Shown: one piece after another, positions 34,654 to 47,541 of the stretch
Layout of the letters: each line of letters opens with the position of its first letter
Numbering within the stretch: the stretch's first letter is position 1
NCBI GenBank assembly: GCA_016858145.1
Contig: JAEHOE010000087.1
Span: 496,001 to 560,000, forward strand
From: Edaphochlamys debaryana
Taxonomy: Eukaryota > Chlorophyta > Chlorophyceae > Chlamydomonadales
Length of the DNA: 64,000 nucleotides
Direction of reading: 5' to 3'
Translations under genes and position numbers: made by a program
The notes under the pieces: model-generated
What the model was told of the DNA's origin: nothing
Database searches by the model: none
Seen by the model: only the letters and a program-made list of their open reading frames with translations

Positions 34654-37600
34654 ATGAGCAGTGCCGCCAGCGTTTCGTCGCTGGGGAGCGCGGCTGCAAG
34701 CTCCCACGAGGAGGGACCGAAGTAAGCGATCTTCTCTCACAGGCGTAGAGTTCTGCCGACTCCTTCGAACACCGTGTACATCTCACGCACCCCCCGCGCC
34801 GAGCAGGCTCCATACCGCGCTATCGCCCGGCGACGAAGGCGACTTCTTGGAATCGGCATCCATCAGTCTGGGCGTCTTTGGGGTGAGCGGTTTCATCGAG
34901 CGAAAGAGTGGTGCCAATGGCTCCGAGGCGAAGTAATTGATTGGTGCCGTCCTGCCCTTCGCGCCAAACATGCAGGTCCTTTACACGGTCACCAAGGAGA
35001 AGCAGCTGACGAGCACACAGTTCACGGCCTTTCGCCTTTTCCTGGTGCGAGCCGTGCGTGTCAGGGAGGGTCAGAGCCGTGCAGAGGTGTTAGGAGAAAG
35101 AGAGATTACACAGGCTGATGGGGGTTGGGGCGTCCAGGCACGCAGCGAAGTCACCAAACATTGGTGGGGCCACACCGAAGGGGAAGAGAAGGAGGACCAC
35201 ACCGGCCCTGGACCTGCTCATAGCTCGACCTGGCGAGCACACACAGTGACCACAGGGCGTTAGGGAGGGCAGGGAATGAAGCAAGGGCTCGCTGGACAGG
35301 CCGTGTAACACAACCGCTGATCCCGCGAGCAGCACGGCGGATCAGCAGCGGTAATGCATGGATGCAGCTCACTGCAGTGAGCGAAGCACCGAGTCATCGG
35401 CACCCCCAACTGCCTCTGCAACGGCACGAGTCCTACGCGTGTGGCGACATGTAGGGGGGGTAGGGGGCCTTCCTCCCTCCCGTACCGCTCCCCTTGTGTC
35501 CAGCCCCCAAATCTCCCACAACCGCTCGCCCCCTGCAGGACTTCCTCCAGCTGTGGTTGCTGGTGGTCAACCCGGCCTACGGATGGGACATCGAGGCGGA
35601 CAGCACGTGAGCAGGGGCCGGAGACGGGGCCAGTCATCTATGATGGAGCCTAATTGAACAATGTCCGGGCCCATGTCGAGTGCTGACATACAGCCCTTGG
35701 GTCGTGGCCCTGGTACCTCAGGTGGTGGAAGGTGATTTCGTTCGTACAGCTCAACAGCTTCCTGGGTGACATGGTGAGCGCCTTGCGGGCGGGCTCGTCA
35801 CGGGGCCCACAACCTTTCACGCGGGCTGTCAAGCCCTTGATTGCTCCAAGCCCACGGCTGAGTCTGCCGCCTCGCCCTGTCTTCCTCCCCAGGGCTACCG
35901 CTTCTTTCTGGCTGTGCTCTACGTCTTTATCGGCCTCCTGGCAGTCAATGTGGCGTTCAGCGTGTGGGTGGCCCGCTCATTCAGCCAGAACCGCTTCGAG
36001 TACGTCTGGCCTATCCAGTTCCTGCGCTGGTTCGGCCTTATCTTCTATCAGGTACGCCTACAAGCAGCCGGTCACTACCCAAGAATGCCTGGGAGCCACG
36101 GACTCTGCTCGTACCACATAGGCCCGTACGTTCCTTTCTCTCATACCCCTGCCTCGTGTGCCCCCCAGGTCCTCGACATCGCCACCCTGACCCTGCTGCT
36201 GGTCACCCTGGACTGCAACTACTTCAATGTCCCCCAGAGCCTGCGCTTCCACAACCAGGAGTTCCCGGACGTATGTGAGCTACGTATCTAGGGTGGCTGG
36301 GGTGGGACCCCTGGATGTTGTTCACAGGTAGTAGCAACTCTGACCCCTCCCCGCCCCCTCCTCCCCAGACTGCTGGTCCATGCCCCACCTGGCCCACGCG
36401 GCCGTGAGTGTGCTGTCCATCGTGGCCTTCGTGGTCATGGCCACCGCAATGGTCTGCAGCGAGATGGACGTAAGCACGGAGGTTGGGGGCCGGGAGGGCG
36501 GGGCGAGGGACCCCGTGGCTCTACTTGAGGCCCTGGCCTGGTTTCCGTGACCCCATCCTCCTCTTACACGCCCAACCCTGCTCCTCGCAGCTCAACCCGC
36601 TGACCCGCAACTACCTGGCCGTCCCCCACACCGGGGTGGAGGCGCTGGGCTTCGGACTCAAAACCCTGCTCACCGCCGCATCCGTGTTCCTGTCCACTTC
36701 GACCAAGGTGCTGTCGCTGGTGTACCTGGCCTTCCTCGGGCTGCTGCTGTACAAGAACCTCAAATGGGTGAGCGGCTGGCGGTAGCATGCAAGCCTGATA
36801 CCCTGCTGAGTCACCTGGAGACAGGGAGGCTGGCCCTGGGGTGCTGCCGTGGCACTGAATGGTCCCTGCCCTCCTTCCTGCCCGCGCACCCCGCATCCTC
36901 GCCTGCCCAGATCCCCTTCACCTACAGCGCCGTGAACTACCTGCGATGTGCGTCGTACACATGCGTGCTGTACTGCGCCGTACTGCTAGTGCCGCTTGCC
37001 TATGGGCCCTCGGGCCTAGCAAAAGACCTCACCTTGGCGATGTGGGTGGGCATGGCCCCTGCGGCGCTAGTCGGGGCGCTCGCCTGCCACCTGCGGCTGA
37101 GGCACTTCAGTGTGCACATCGTGGGGCTGTTCAGGTGCGCGAGCCGGGGCACGGGCAGGAGGTCCTTGCGCTGCCTCTGTCCGTGCCGTATTGCTCGAAC
37201 TCGTGTTGGCATGATCCCGCTCATCACTGCCCGCTCCACACCACGCCGCCCTCGGCCTTCTATCCAGGGACGCCTCCCCCGGCACCCCCGCCAAGCGTAT
37301 CCACCGCTTCAAGGACGCTCGGGAGGTGGAGATCGCTGCGCGCTGCTGCCGGCAGTGGGCCGAGCGGGCTGACGAGCAGCCCGAGCCCCAGGCGGTGGAG
37401 CTGAGCGAGGTAGTGATCAAGGCCGGCATCACTCAGCTGCCGCACGACCCACGTGAGCAGGGCGGGGCGGGCAGAAGGTTCTCATGCATGCACGGCAGGG
37501 TGCTAGCAAGCTTGCAAGTGGAGGGGCCCATGTTGACACCTTTCAACACATGCCCTCGCTTACCCCTCCCAGGCATGATCATTTTATCGTCCTCCTTCCT

Positions 37601-40600
37601 CATCGACGTGCAAGGCAGCTACCAGTCCGGCTACACGCAGCTGCAGGTGAGCGGCCACACGCCTTGCTTGCCACAAGGATCAGGGGGGCGTGAGGCAACA
37701 TACCTCTTCCTAACTCCATCTCTGTCCTTCACAATGCTCCCTCCAGGCCGCCAAAAAGGCCTCCCCGGGACTGCTGGAGAAATTCGCCATCTTCAGCAGG
37801 GAGCAGGAGCGCGCGCAGGTGCGTGGTAATGGTCTGAACTACCTGCATGTCGTATCGCTCCGGCATTCACCCCGTGCGTCTGGCCTCCCACCTTTGCCAC
37901 CCGGCCTCCCTCTCACCCCCCGCAGAAGGCCAGCGGCGCAGGCGGCTCCCAGGGCGCCGTGGATCTTGTGTCGTACGTCGAGTTCCAGCGCAACCACCGC
38001 CTGGTGCTGCGGGCGCACCGGGAGGCGCTGCTGGCCATGCGCGCCTTCTGGCAGCTGCTGCTGAGGACCAATATCGCATTTACCTCGCTCACCAAGGCGC
38101 TGCACAGAATCGAGGTGCGCCATCGGGAAGGGCCTCAAATCGGGAAGGGCCTCAAAGCAAGGCAGTTGCGTATCGGGCCCCCACCTGCGCTTGCCGTGCC
38201 CCCTGTCCCGCCTTCCAGGTGTCTGTCAAGGCCGCGGAGCGGGCGTACCGCATGGTGCTGTCCCGACACGCGAGCAACGCTCGTCTTGTACGGTTGTACG
38301 GCAGGTTCCTTGAGCAGGTCAAGTTCGACCCGTGGGCCGCCGCCAAGTGGTGCGCGGGGCACGGGGCATCACGGCTGCCTGGGTCAGACAGTGTCAGCGC
38401 CCTGGGTACTGACGATGGCTTGTGTGGTTCCTCGCCGCAACCGTGCAGGTACACGGAGGCTGACCGGCTGGAGGAGGAGGAGGAGCACACCAAGGAGGCG
38501 CTTCAGATGGGCGGCTTGGATGCTCAGCAGCTGTCGAGTAAGTAATACAAGCTGCTACATCACGAGTATCCGCGCTCACAGTCCGCACGCTCATGCGATC
38601 GCGAAACAGGGGCTGGACACAGCGGTTCGGAGCTCGAAGGCGTGGCCGCAATCCTCATCAACGCTCAGGTAGGCAACAAGATCCCAGGAGCCCAACAGGA
38701 GCCCAGCTGAGAGCAGTACTTGTAACTGTGTTTATATATTGCTCCGGGCGCCTACCAGGGGCCGGGGTTCGTCGGCGGCCCGGGGTCTCGCAAGCGGGGG
38801 TCCGGGGGGTCTCGGGTTCGGGGTTCGTGTCCCGCTCTCTGGCGTGCCCGACCTGTTGTGCGAGCCTGGCTTGCAAGCTCATACTGACTATAACCACTAC
38901 GACACCAAAACGTCGAGTGTTTATTGTTAGACCGATACACTTCTTGCACACATCGACACACGCGCAGCTTGCCGCGACATGCGCTGACCCGCATAGGACG
39001 CCCACCAGCAACCACGGTGCACAACGCTCAGTCGTTGACCATGAGCAGCGCACACTGGGAAGCAACGTTCAGGAATCTCGCGGTCATCGCTGGCGCACCG
39101 CGCCACCGCTTGAGCCTGGCGTGCGAGCTCATACTGACTTTATCCACTATGACACCCAAACGTCAAGTGTTTTCTGCTAGACCGATTTACGTTTTGCATA
39201 CAACGACACAACGCGCAGCCCGTGTGCCGCGACACGCGCTGACCCGCACAGGACACCCACCGACAAACCCGGTGCACAGCTTCCAGCCTAAGGCCATGAG
39301 CAGCTCGCACCGGGAAGCAATATGCGCAGTTCTTGCGGTCAATGCCGCCTGGCACCACCGGTTGTTTCGCAAGATGTGCGCGGACAGACTAGCAGAAACA
39401 CACATCATAGCTTCTGGGCCAACGCCCAGCGCACAGCGCGGGCCTGGCGACTTGGCCTGTCGCGGTCTGCGAGCTGTCAATCCGAAGCGGCGAGCGCGCA
39501 GCAGCTGGCGCGCAGAAGCCCATCGGCGAGGTAGACTGCAACAAGTCAAGAAACGATGTGCGGGGCGATCGGCGTCGCCAGTATACGTCGCAATCGGACC
39601 ATCCTTGCACCCTCGCGCTACCCCGCCCCTGCGGATGGCACGGTGGCCCCGCTTCACATCACGGCTGCAGCTTACCTAGGTCCCCTTACCTCTGCGTGGC
39701 GCAGGGAACAATTCAGATGGCCACGCCCGAGGCACACGTCCTGCTGGGCTACGCCAAGAACGAGCTCAAGGGCAAGGATGTGAGCGTCATGATGCCCCCG
39801 CCCTTCGGCGACCGCCACTCTGCCTACGTCCGTAACTACATCCAGACGGGTGCGCGGGGGGCTGCTTCCGAGCTTACTACTCATGGCAAAGGGGCATACA
39901 CAATGGGCAGTCGATTGCCCACCCTGTCTTGTACCGTTTGTTCCAGCCAGCCCGACACACGCCCCGCCCCTACCTTTCTGCCCCGCAGGCACGGGCGCCG
40001 TGCTGGACCGACCTGTGGACTTCATCGCCGTGACCAAGTCCCGGCAGGTGCTGCCGGTGCGCATCACGGTCAGCAAGGTGACGGGCCTGAACGAGGACTC
40101 CGTCTTCATGGGCACGCTCGAGGTGAGCAAGGGTCGCCTATCGCCTGGGGCAACGCGTCACGCCATGCATTTGCATTGGCTCCCGACCTCCTCCCTGACC
40201 CACATCATTCCCGCTACCCTCCTTTCTCTGCCAGCCGCTGCCCGCCTCGCCGGACGCGTGCTGCTGGGTGCTCGGTACCGGCACCGTGGTTGCGGCTGAC
40301 CAGCGCTTCTGCGACTGGCTGGGCTTCATCCCGGGCGAGGTGGCAGGGTCGCCCCTAGAGGACCTCCTGGCGCGGGATGAGCAGAGGGAGGCTTTGCGGA
40401 GGTAAGGGCACAGGGAGCAGTGATGCCTGCGGCGCGCGCATAGGACAGGACAGCCTGTCTGCCCCCTCCCGTAATGCGGTCGTCGTGAGGCCCCTCTGCT
40501 GCTATGTGCCGTTGCATGCAGCATTATCAAAGGCCTTGGCGTCGGGTCCCGGCCCCGTGCCCCTGCCGGCAAGCACCCACTCCACCAGTCCCGGGGCTTC

Positions 40601-43600
40601 GAGTCGGCTGCAAGCAGCAAGGGCAGACGCAGGTGGGACTTCTCGTGTTGGGAGCGTCAACCCTCGTCCTTTGCGATCGTTTGCTTATGCCAGTTTCGAC
40701 ATCATATGCTGACATCCCAAGTTGCCCATCGGCAGGTCGACGATGAGCAATGCAACGTCCATTGACCTGGGCCACACTCACCCGTCGCCGCTCGGGGCGG
40801 TAGCTTCGGGACGCGGCGCTTCCCTGCGCGATCTGACAGCGCCCATGCGCCTGCCCAGGGCCTACTGGCGGCACAAGTACACTGAACCCCTCTGCTTCGA
40901 TACGACCTTGCTGCAGGGAGGTGAGCCGTGCTCGGAAGGCTTCTCTGGTAAAGTGCTCCCGTGCTACCTATTCTGACGCACCGCGTGCCTCCTTTCCCAA
41001 TCGCCCCTGCCAGAGTTCGGCTCCGTCAAGGTCCACAGCGTGGTCCTTCGGCGGTGCAGCCCCCGGCTTGGCGTGGGCCCGATGAGCGGCCTCGCGCCGC
41101 CCAGTAGCCCCTACCGCGACATGATGCTCGTGGCCGACAACAGGCGAGTGCTGCCCTTTAGACCAGCGAGGGTCAGCGCCCCCGCAGCCTTCTGACGGGG
41201 TTGAGTGGTGCCCACGTCCCCCAGGGGTCGCATCGTGCACGTGACCGTGGCGCTGGCGGCTGCGCTGGGCCGGAGCCCCGACACGCTGCGGGCGGGCGGC
41301 CTGGACATGATCATTCCCGAGCCCGCGGCCGTACTGCACGGCGCATGGGTGCAGGTGCGCACACGAGGGCGCCCGGGGAATACTGGGTTCGGCACGGGGT
41401 GGGACCCGTTTCCTCGTGGGGACCGCACACCTACCTGCCATGTATACTTGAGACCGACCTTTCCACCGTCTGCCCTCACCTGCAGGAGCTGGCCAACCCT
41501 CAGTCCACGGCCCATGCACTGATGGGCCCGCCGCCTCCCTTTAGCTGCCGCTCCGGCATGCCCATCTGCCTGGCTGCGGTGGACGAGCAGGATGGCCCCA
41601 TCGTGCGGCCCTTCAGGCTGGAAGTGAAGCAGCGCCTGACGCAGGCAGGCAGCACCAAGCTCCACATCGTGTCCGCCTGGCCCCTCAGCGAGGAGCAGGT
41701 GCGCGCAGGGCATAAAGGTCACAAGTCTGCTGGGCTTCGGCTGAGGGCTCATATTACCAGTCATTGAGATCGCGCTTTGGCTCGTCCTTGACTCCTCACC
41801 CTCGTCCCCACAGGCGCTCTCGCAGCAGCGCATGCGGCTGACCCTGGACCTGGCGGGCAACATCCTGAGCGTGGACGACGGCACTCCGGCCGAGCTCTTC
41901 GGCGCTCCTCCGCACACCTTTGTGGGCCAGTCCATCTCCGAGGTGGTCGACCTGTTCAGGCCCGAGGCCGGCGGTTCCTCAGCGGTCCGCTCTGCCCCGT
42001 CCACGCCTCCACTGGATGGGGACGTGCTGGACCGTGTGGAGAGCGCACTGGAGGCCTCGGCGGCGCGCCGCGTCACGCGGGCACTGCTGGAGCTGTCCAA
42101 GAGGTGAGGCGGGGGACCGGTGACGGTAGCGCTGGAATGAAGGCCGCGGGAAGGCTCATGTGGGTCGGCTGCTATGCGACCTGCTATCCAGCTTCCCTGC
42201 TGTGAGTCCGCACTTGCCCCGACGCATCACGCTCTCCGCCCCTTCCCCAGGTCCCTGGACGCCCCCGGCACCTCCTGGCGCGTGGGCGTCACGCTGCCCC
42301 CTGACGAGTCCGCCCGCCAGGAGCTGGACCAGCTGGCCCTGCTGCTGGGCGCCTCGGAGCACGCAGCCGCGGAGCGCCTCATCGGAGGCCGCACGGTGCC
42401 GGCGGTGATGCGGCTGCGGCTCGTGCGCAAGACCCAGCAGGCGCAGCAGAAGCGTGCCGTGTCCATGGGTTTTGACGTGCACGAGCCTCGCATGGAGCCC
42501 CTGGGCAGCGCCTTCGGCGGGCCCCCGCCAAGTGACGCGGACCGCTCCCATCACAGGGCGCCCAGCTGGGGGGTGCAGCAGGCCCCATGGGCAGACAAGC
42601 ACAGCATGCGTCCTGGCAGCGTCGCAGCCGAGCCCGTGGCTGAGGGCACACGCGCCCTGCACAGACGTCAAGCCGGGCCGTCCGCTGTGGCGGAGGCTAC
42701 TGAGGAAGAGATGGAGGAGGTACTGAAGCACGGTAAGGACAGCGGGGCTTGAGCTCAGTAGGCATGTGTCAGTACGGGCAGCGGTAGCGGACATGCACAT
42801 GCCGCCGCTTGTCCCTCCCAGCGGTCCCTGCACCCGCCATGGGCTAACTCTCGGCCCCTCTGTCCCGTGCTCTGTCCGCAGCTGAGAGCGTGGCCAACCT
42901 CCAGGCGCCCCAGCCGGCAGCAGTGGATCCCTCATCAGCTGGCACTCCACGTACTGCTGCCGCGTCCCGGCTAGCGGCCAAGGTGTCTGCCCTGGCGTTG
43001 GAGAAATCGAGGTCGGAGGCCGCCGGCAGCCCGACTGGCTCCATGCGAGCCGCGGCACTGGCCAGCAGCCGGGCTGCGAGCCGTGTCAACCTACGCACAT
43101 CAGCCAATGACGTGCCGGAAGCCCCTGCTCCAGCGGCCTCTCGTTCCATCATCCTGCCCTCGCCCGCTGCCGCCGCCAGCCTAGCCGCCCTCGCAGCGGG
43201 AACTTCCCAGCGGCGTTCCAGCCAGCAGCTTCGGCTCGCCGGAGCTGAGGGCAGTGCCACCGTCACGGAGGCTGCCTCCGCCTCCGCCGCTGCGTCTCTG
43301 GGCTTTGAGTCTTCTCTGATGGTTGAGGTGGAGCTGTGGCGGGCTGACCTGCTGTCAGGCGTGGTCGAGGTGGACGAGAAGGGCCGACTGATCCGCAAGG
43401 ATGCCAACTCGCCGCTCACGCACGCAGGCAAGCCGGGCGGGCACTCCTCGGAGTAGGAGCAGGAATGTAATGGGCACGTCGTTGTGAGACCAGTGCTGAG
43501 TGATCGGCATTCACCAGCTGACCTGGGTTCCTGGGTTGGGGCATCGCTGGAAGGGTACTGGCAACCATAGGCTTACGTGGCTCCCTCGCTTTCCTTGCCC

Positions 43601-46600
43601 TCCACCCTCAGACCTCGTGCTTGGCCTGCCCGCCACCGCTCTGCTGGGGGTGCCAGCCGCCGAGGTGTTGCCGCTGCCCCCGGGCGGCGTGGCGGCCCTG
43701 CTCGATAACGCCAGCGGCAACCAGGAGGTTCGCGGCGGGCTGAAGCGGAACGGTTCTGCTCGGGCTTCCAAGGCCGGTCAGCCCGTAGTGCTGCCCTCAC
43801 GCCACGCGGGTGACTGCTGTGGCATCGAGCTACGTATCCAGGCCGTGCGGCGGCCCGGACCGCCCGGCAGCGCATACCTCATCCTCCGGCCCAGCGCGCC
43901 AGCTGCTGCACAGCCCTGCTTCCTGCGGTGGCTGCACGACAACGACCCGTCCGGGCTCATGCCAGGCCTGCCAGGCGACAAAGGCACTGGCGGCTCGGGC
44001 GCGCAGCAGGAGGGAGGCCCGCTGGGCCTGAGGCTGTCAGTTCGTGGCCTCGTGGCCGCGGGCCGCGTGGCCAAGCTGATGCGGGCAACCGCTGCTGCCA
44101 ACAAGGCCGCACTACTGCCGCCAAAGGCCTCCACGACGACGGGCTTCGAGGACCGCACCCCTCTGCTCCTGGCCCCTTCTTCTCCCAGGGCCCGCGCAGG
44201 CCTCACCGCTGTAGCGCGCGAGGCCACCACCCCTCCGCCAGGTGGCCAGGACGCCCTGGCCGGGTCGACAGGCGCAGACCCGAGCCGGGACCCCCCTATT
44301 CCCCTTCCGGGGACTGCGCTCGCTCAGCCCGGACCAGCGCCCCTCTCGCCCGCGGCCTCCCGTGCGCTTTCCCGCGTGGGTTCTCGGCTTTCCCTCGTGG
44401 CTCCTGCCGAGCCGCCGCCTGTGCCCTATGCGAGGGCCTCGCTGGTTCCCGCTGGGTCGGTCAGCCGCCGGCAGGAGAGCCTGGGGCTGGGCAACGGGCT
44501 CGCAGCTGGCGTCCCCGACAGCCTGGACACTCCGCGTAACAACAGCGGGGAGCAGTCTTGGAGCTTGCCTCCGGGAGAGAAAACCGCCGACCTGTTGAAA
44601 GCACTGGAGGCGCGCAAGATCGACGATGAGGTGCGCCGGGCCTCGACTGGGTACCCTGACCGCCCTGGGCGGGGTTTGAGACCTGAGTCCAGGGAAGGTT
44701 GAGGGCCTGACTGTGCTGTGCTTCCGCCCCTGCTTGTTTCCTCACGGCAGCGCTCGCAGAACCCGATGGACTCCATCCAGAGCTGGGTACTGGCAGGAGC
44801 TGCAGCCGCTGCAGCCGCCAAGGGAGCAGAGGAAAGCTCGAGCAGCAGCAAGCCGTCCTCTCCCGGCAGCGAGGGCGACTGCTTGAGCGACGATGACATG
44901 GCAGCTGCGACACACGAGGTGAGAGGGCGGGCCATGCGCGGACCGGGGGCCGGGGCAGGGGGTGGTTGGCAGCGTCCCATGGCCCGTGACCTCCTAGCGA
45001 GATACCCCGGTTCATATAATACATGTTGGCGGATACATGACGCACGTGCGCGCATTCTTACAGGCGGACGCGTCCAAACACCTCTCGGAGAGTGGGGCAG
45101 AGGAGGTCGAGAGCGAGGCGGGCGCGGTGACGGCCAACTACAGGTGCGCGTGCGGCCAGCTGATGGTTCGTGGCATGCGCTAGGATGCAAGGCTCAGAGC
45201 CCTCAGCACCTGCATTCAGGTTACCTATTTCCCTCCCTCCCGCTCCGCTGCAGCGCCGGCAAGCGTTTCAAGCGGCTCAATAAACTCCTCATCAGTCCCA
45301 TGGTAGGTGCCATTAGAGGACCCAAAGGGCAGGGCCACGTCAGCAGGATGGCGCAGGGATATGCATGCATACCCTCGCTCCAAACCTGTCTCCCTGCCCT
45401 CCGCAACCTTATTCCCGCAGGCGCACCGGCCCATCCTGGTCCTGCGCAACATTACTCTGGCGCTGGTGGCGATCCTGCTGGCCGCGCACCTGGCCACGTT
45501 CCTGCTGCTGCGCGCGGAGCTTAGTCTGCAGACCGAACACCTCGAAGAGCTCGTCAGTGCTGGTAAGCTTTAGCTTGGGCCCAAGCGTGCGTGGGAGTGC
45601 AGGCAGCTGCCACCCAGCCAACCCCACCTGCTCAACGATGCCTGAAACTGGCGGCTGCTCAACCTGTACCGGCCCCCATTTCACCCACGCATCGTGCATC
45701 TTACTTGCTTGTGGCGTTTCCCACCGGCAGCCCAAGCCGCCCGCCGCGTGCACGAGCTGGCCATCAACGGCCGGGTGCTCGACATGCTGTACACGGGGGG
45801 CTTCGAGGTGCCAGGGCTGCCGCAGTTTGGGGAGCCGCTGGAGGAGGCAGTGGCGAGCCTGTACGAAGACATCCTCGGTCTGTGCGATTCGTTCAAGGTG
45901 CGCGCGTGCGGGACTGCAATGCCTGCGATGGCATGTGCTCAAAGGCAATAAATTCCGAACTCATGTCTCGTGGCCTTCGCAGGCGCTGCACCACGGCGTG
46001 TACCTGGGCTTCGATCACCGGCGCCGCATCTCCTCCCAGTTCGGACTCAGGGTGAGCTGGGGACTTGACAGCACGCTCTGCGCTCATAGCCGAGAGCAGA
46101 CATGATACCTTCTGCTGACGACTGGAATCCCTGTTGGTTGCCCTCACAATCCCCAATCCTCAGCACATCTGGGACGATCCCGGGCTCAACGTCACCGTGT
46201 TCTACGACGCAGCCCTGATTACGAGCGCCAACAGCACCGTCACGCAGCTGGAGGCTCCGCTTCCGGTCTCACGTCTGATGGGCCTCTGGGACGCAGGCAA
46301 CGAGTACCTCAAGCAAGCCTTCGAGCTTCACAACAACGGGGAAGCTCACGTGCGGCAGGGCGGCAATTTCACGGAGTGGGCGGCTTGGAAGTTCATCCGG
46401 GTACGCGGGTGCGGGGCCGTGGGCAGGCGCACTGCTGGGCCTTCGGCGTCGGCTAGCGGCTAGCGGCCCACCAGGGGAGGAGGCACGGCGCTGACGTGGA
46501 TCTTGGCTTGGGGACTCGCAAGCCACGGACCAGTCTCTCCAACGGCGCAGGTATCCTGACGCGGCGCATGCCCTTCCCGCCCTCCCTGCTGCCCTGTTGC

Positions 46601-47541
46601 CCTGCTCCCCTTTCCTCTCAGGCCAACGGTCTCCCCGTCATCTTCCCCGCCTACCTGGAGACGCTCGACGCTCTGGTGCAGATTACGGTGGCCGAGAGCG
46701 AGCGCATTTACCAGCTGCAGCTCATCGTGCTGAGCGTGGAGGGAGGGCTGCTGTGCTTCATGGCGTGCGTCGCCATGTGGATCGCGGCCAGCTCGGTGCG
46801 TGCGGGCGTGGCGGAGCGTGGCGCAGCCGGGGGAGGGGCCCCGTGCACGTGGCCACACGGCTTGGGGCACCGTGGCAGTAGAAGCCGCGGGCGCTCCTCT
46901 AGCACCCACAGCCGGCCTACGGAACGCCATCTCTCCTGCCCCTTCCCGCAGTTCGCCCACAAGCGGTTCATGCTGTACAACGTGTTCGTACAGATCCCTA
47001 TGGGGGTCACCAGGGGCCTCGCCAACATGTCAATCCAGGTAAGGCAGCCCGGCTTGCTTGGCAGGCCCTCACGACCGGCCCACCAGCTCTCGGCTTTCGA
47101 TCCCCTGAGGCCTGACGCTGTCTGTTATTCGCAAACCCACTGCAACACGTTCAAAGGCCATCTGTTCCATCCTTGCCCCATCCTCTGCAGTTGGGGGCGG
47201 GCGAGGACGACGACGATGACGAGCTTGGACTGCAGACAGGCCTTGATCCTTTGGGAGGTGGAGCAGCCGACGGTGGCCCCCCCGCGGAGGACGCAAAGCC
47301 AGATGGCACCACGGCAACACAAGTGCTGGTCTCCAAGCCCAAGGAGAGGCGAGCCAACTTCGGCTTCGCCAGCTCTACCAAGGTAACCAAGGAGGGTGAA
47401 CCCGAGGGCCCAGTCGAACGTACCGTCAGTGCGATCCCCGGTGGCAGTGGCAAACAAGGTGCCGCGACCGGTGGCTCAGCCGTGGGAGCGCGGCTGCGAG
47501 GCGCGCTTAGCGGCCTGGCGTTCTGGCGTCACTCCACCAAG
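34654..47541 (+). repeat. Right arm of large inverted duplication
   Basis: This stretch matches 1-12522 in reverse orientation, exon by exon and in many introns. The match probably continues left of base 1, because copy 1 is cut by the window edge. The arms enclose about 22 kb of single-copy DNA (12523-34653). Identity is highest around 36400-40300 against 10800-7200 and clearly lower near both gene ends. Confidence 0.85.

Noticed and set aside
38593..39679. Overlapping frames of 195 and 251 codons over intron 17 of TmcB copy 2
   Set aside because: They run across the tandem intronic repeat and exon 17 in a wrong frame; copy 1 does not preserve them.
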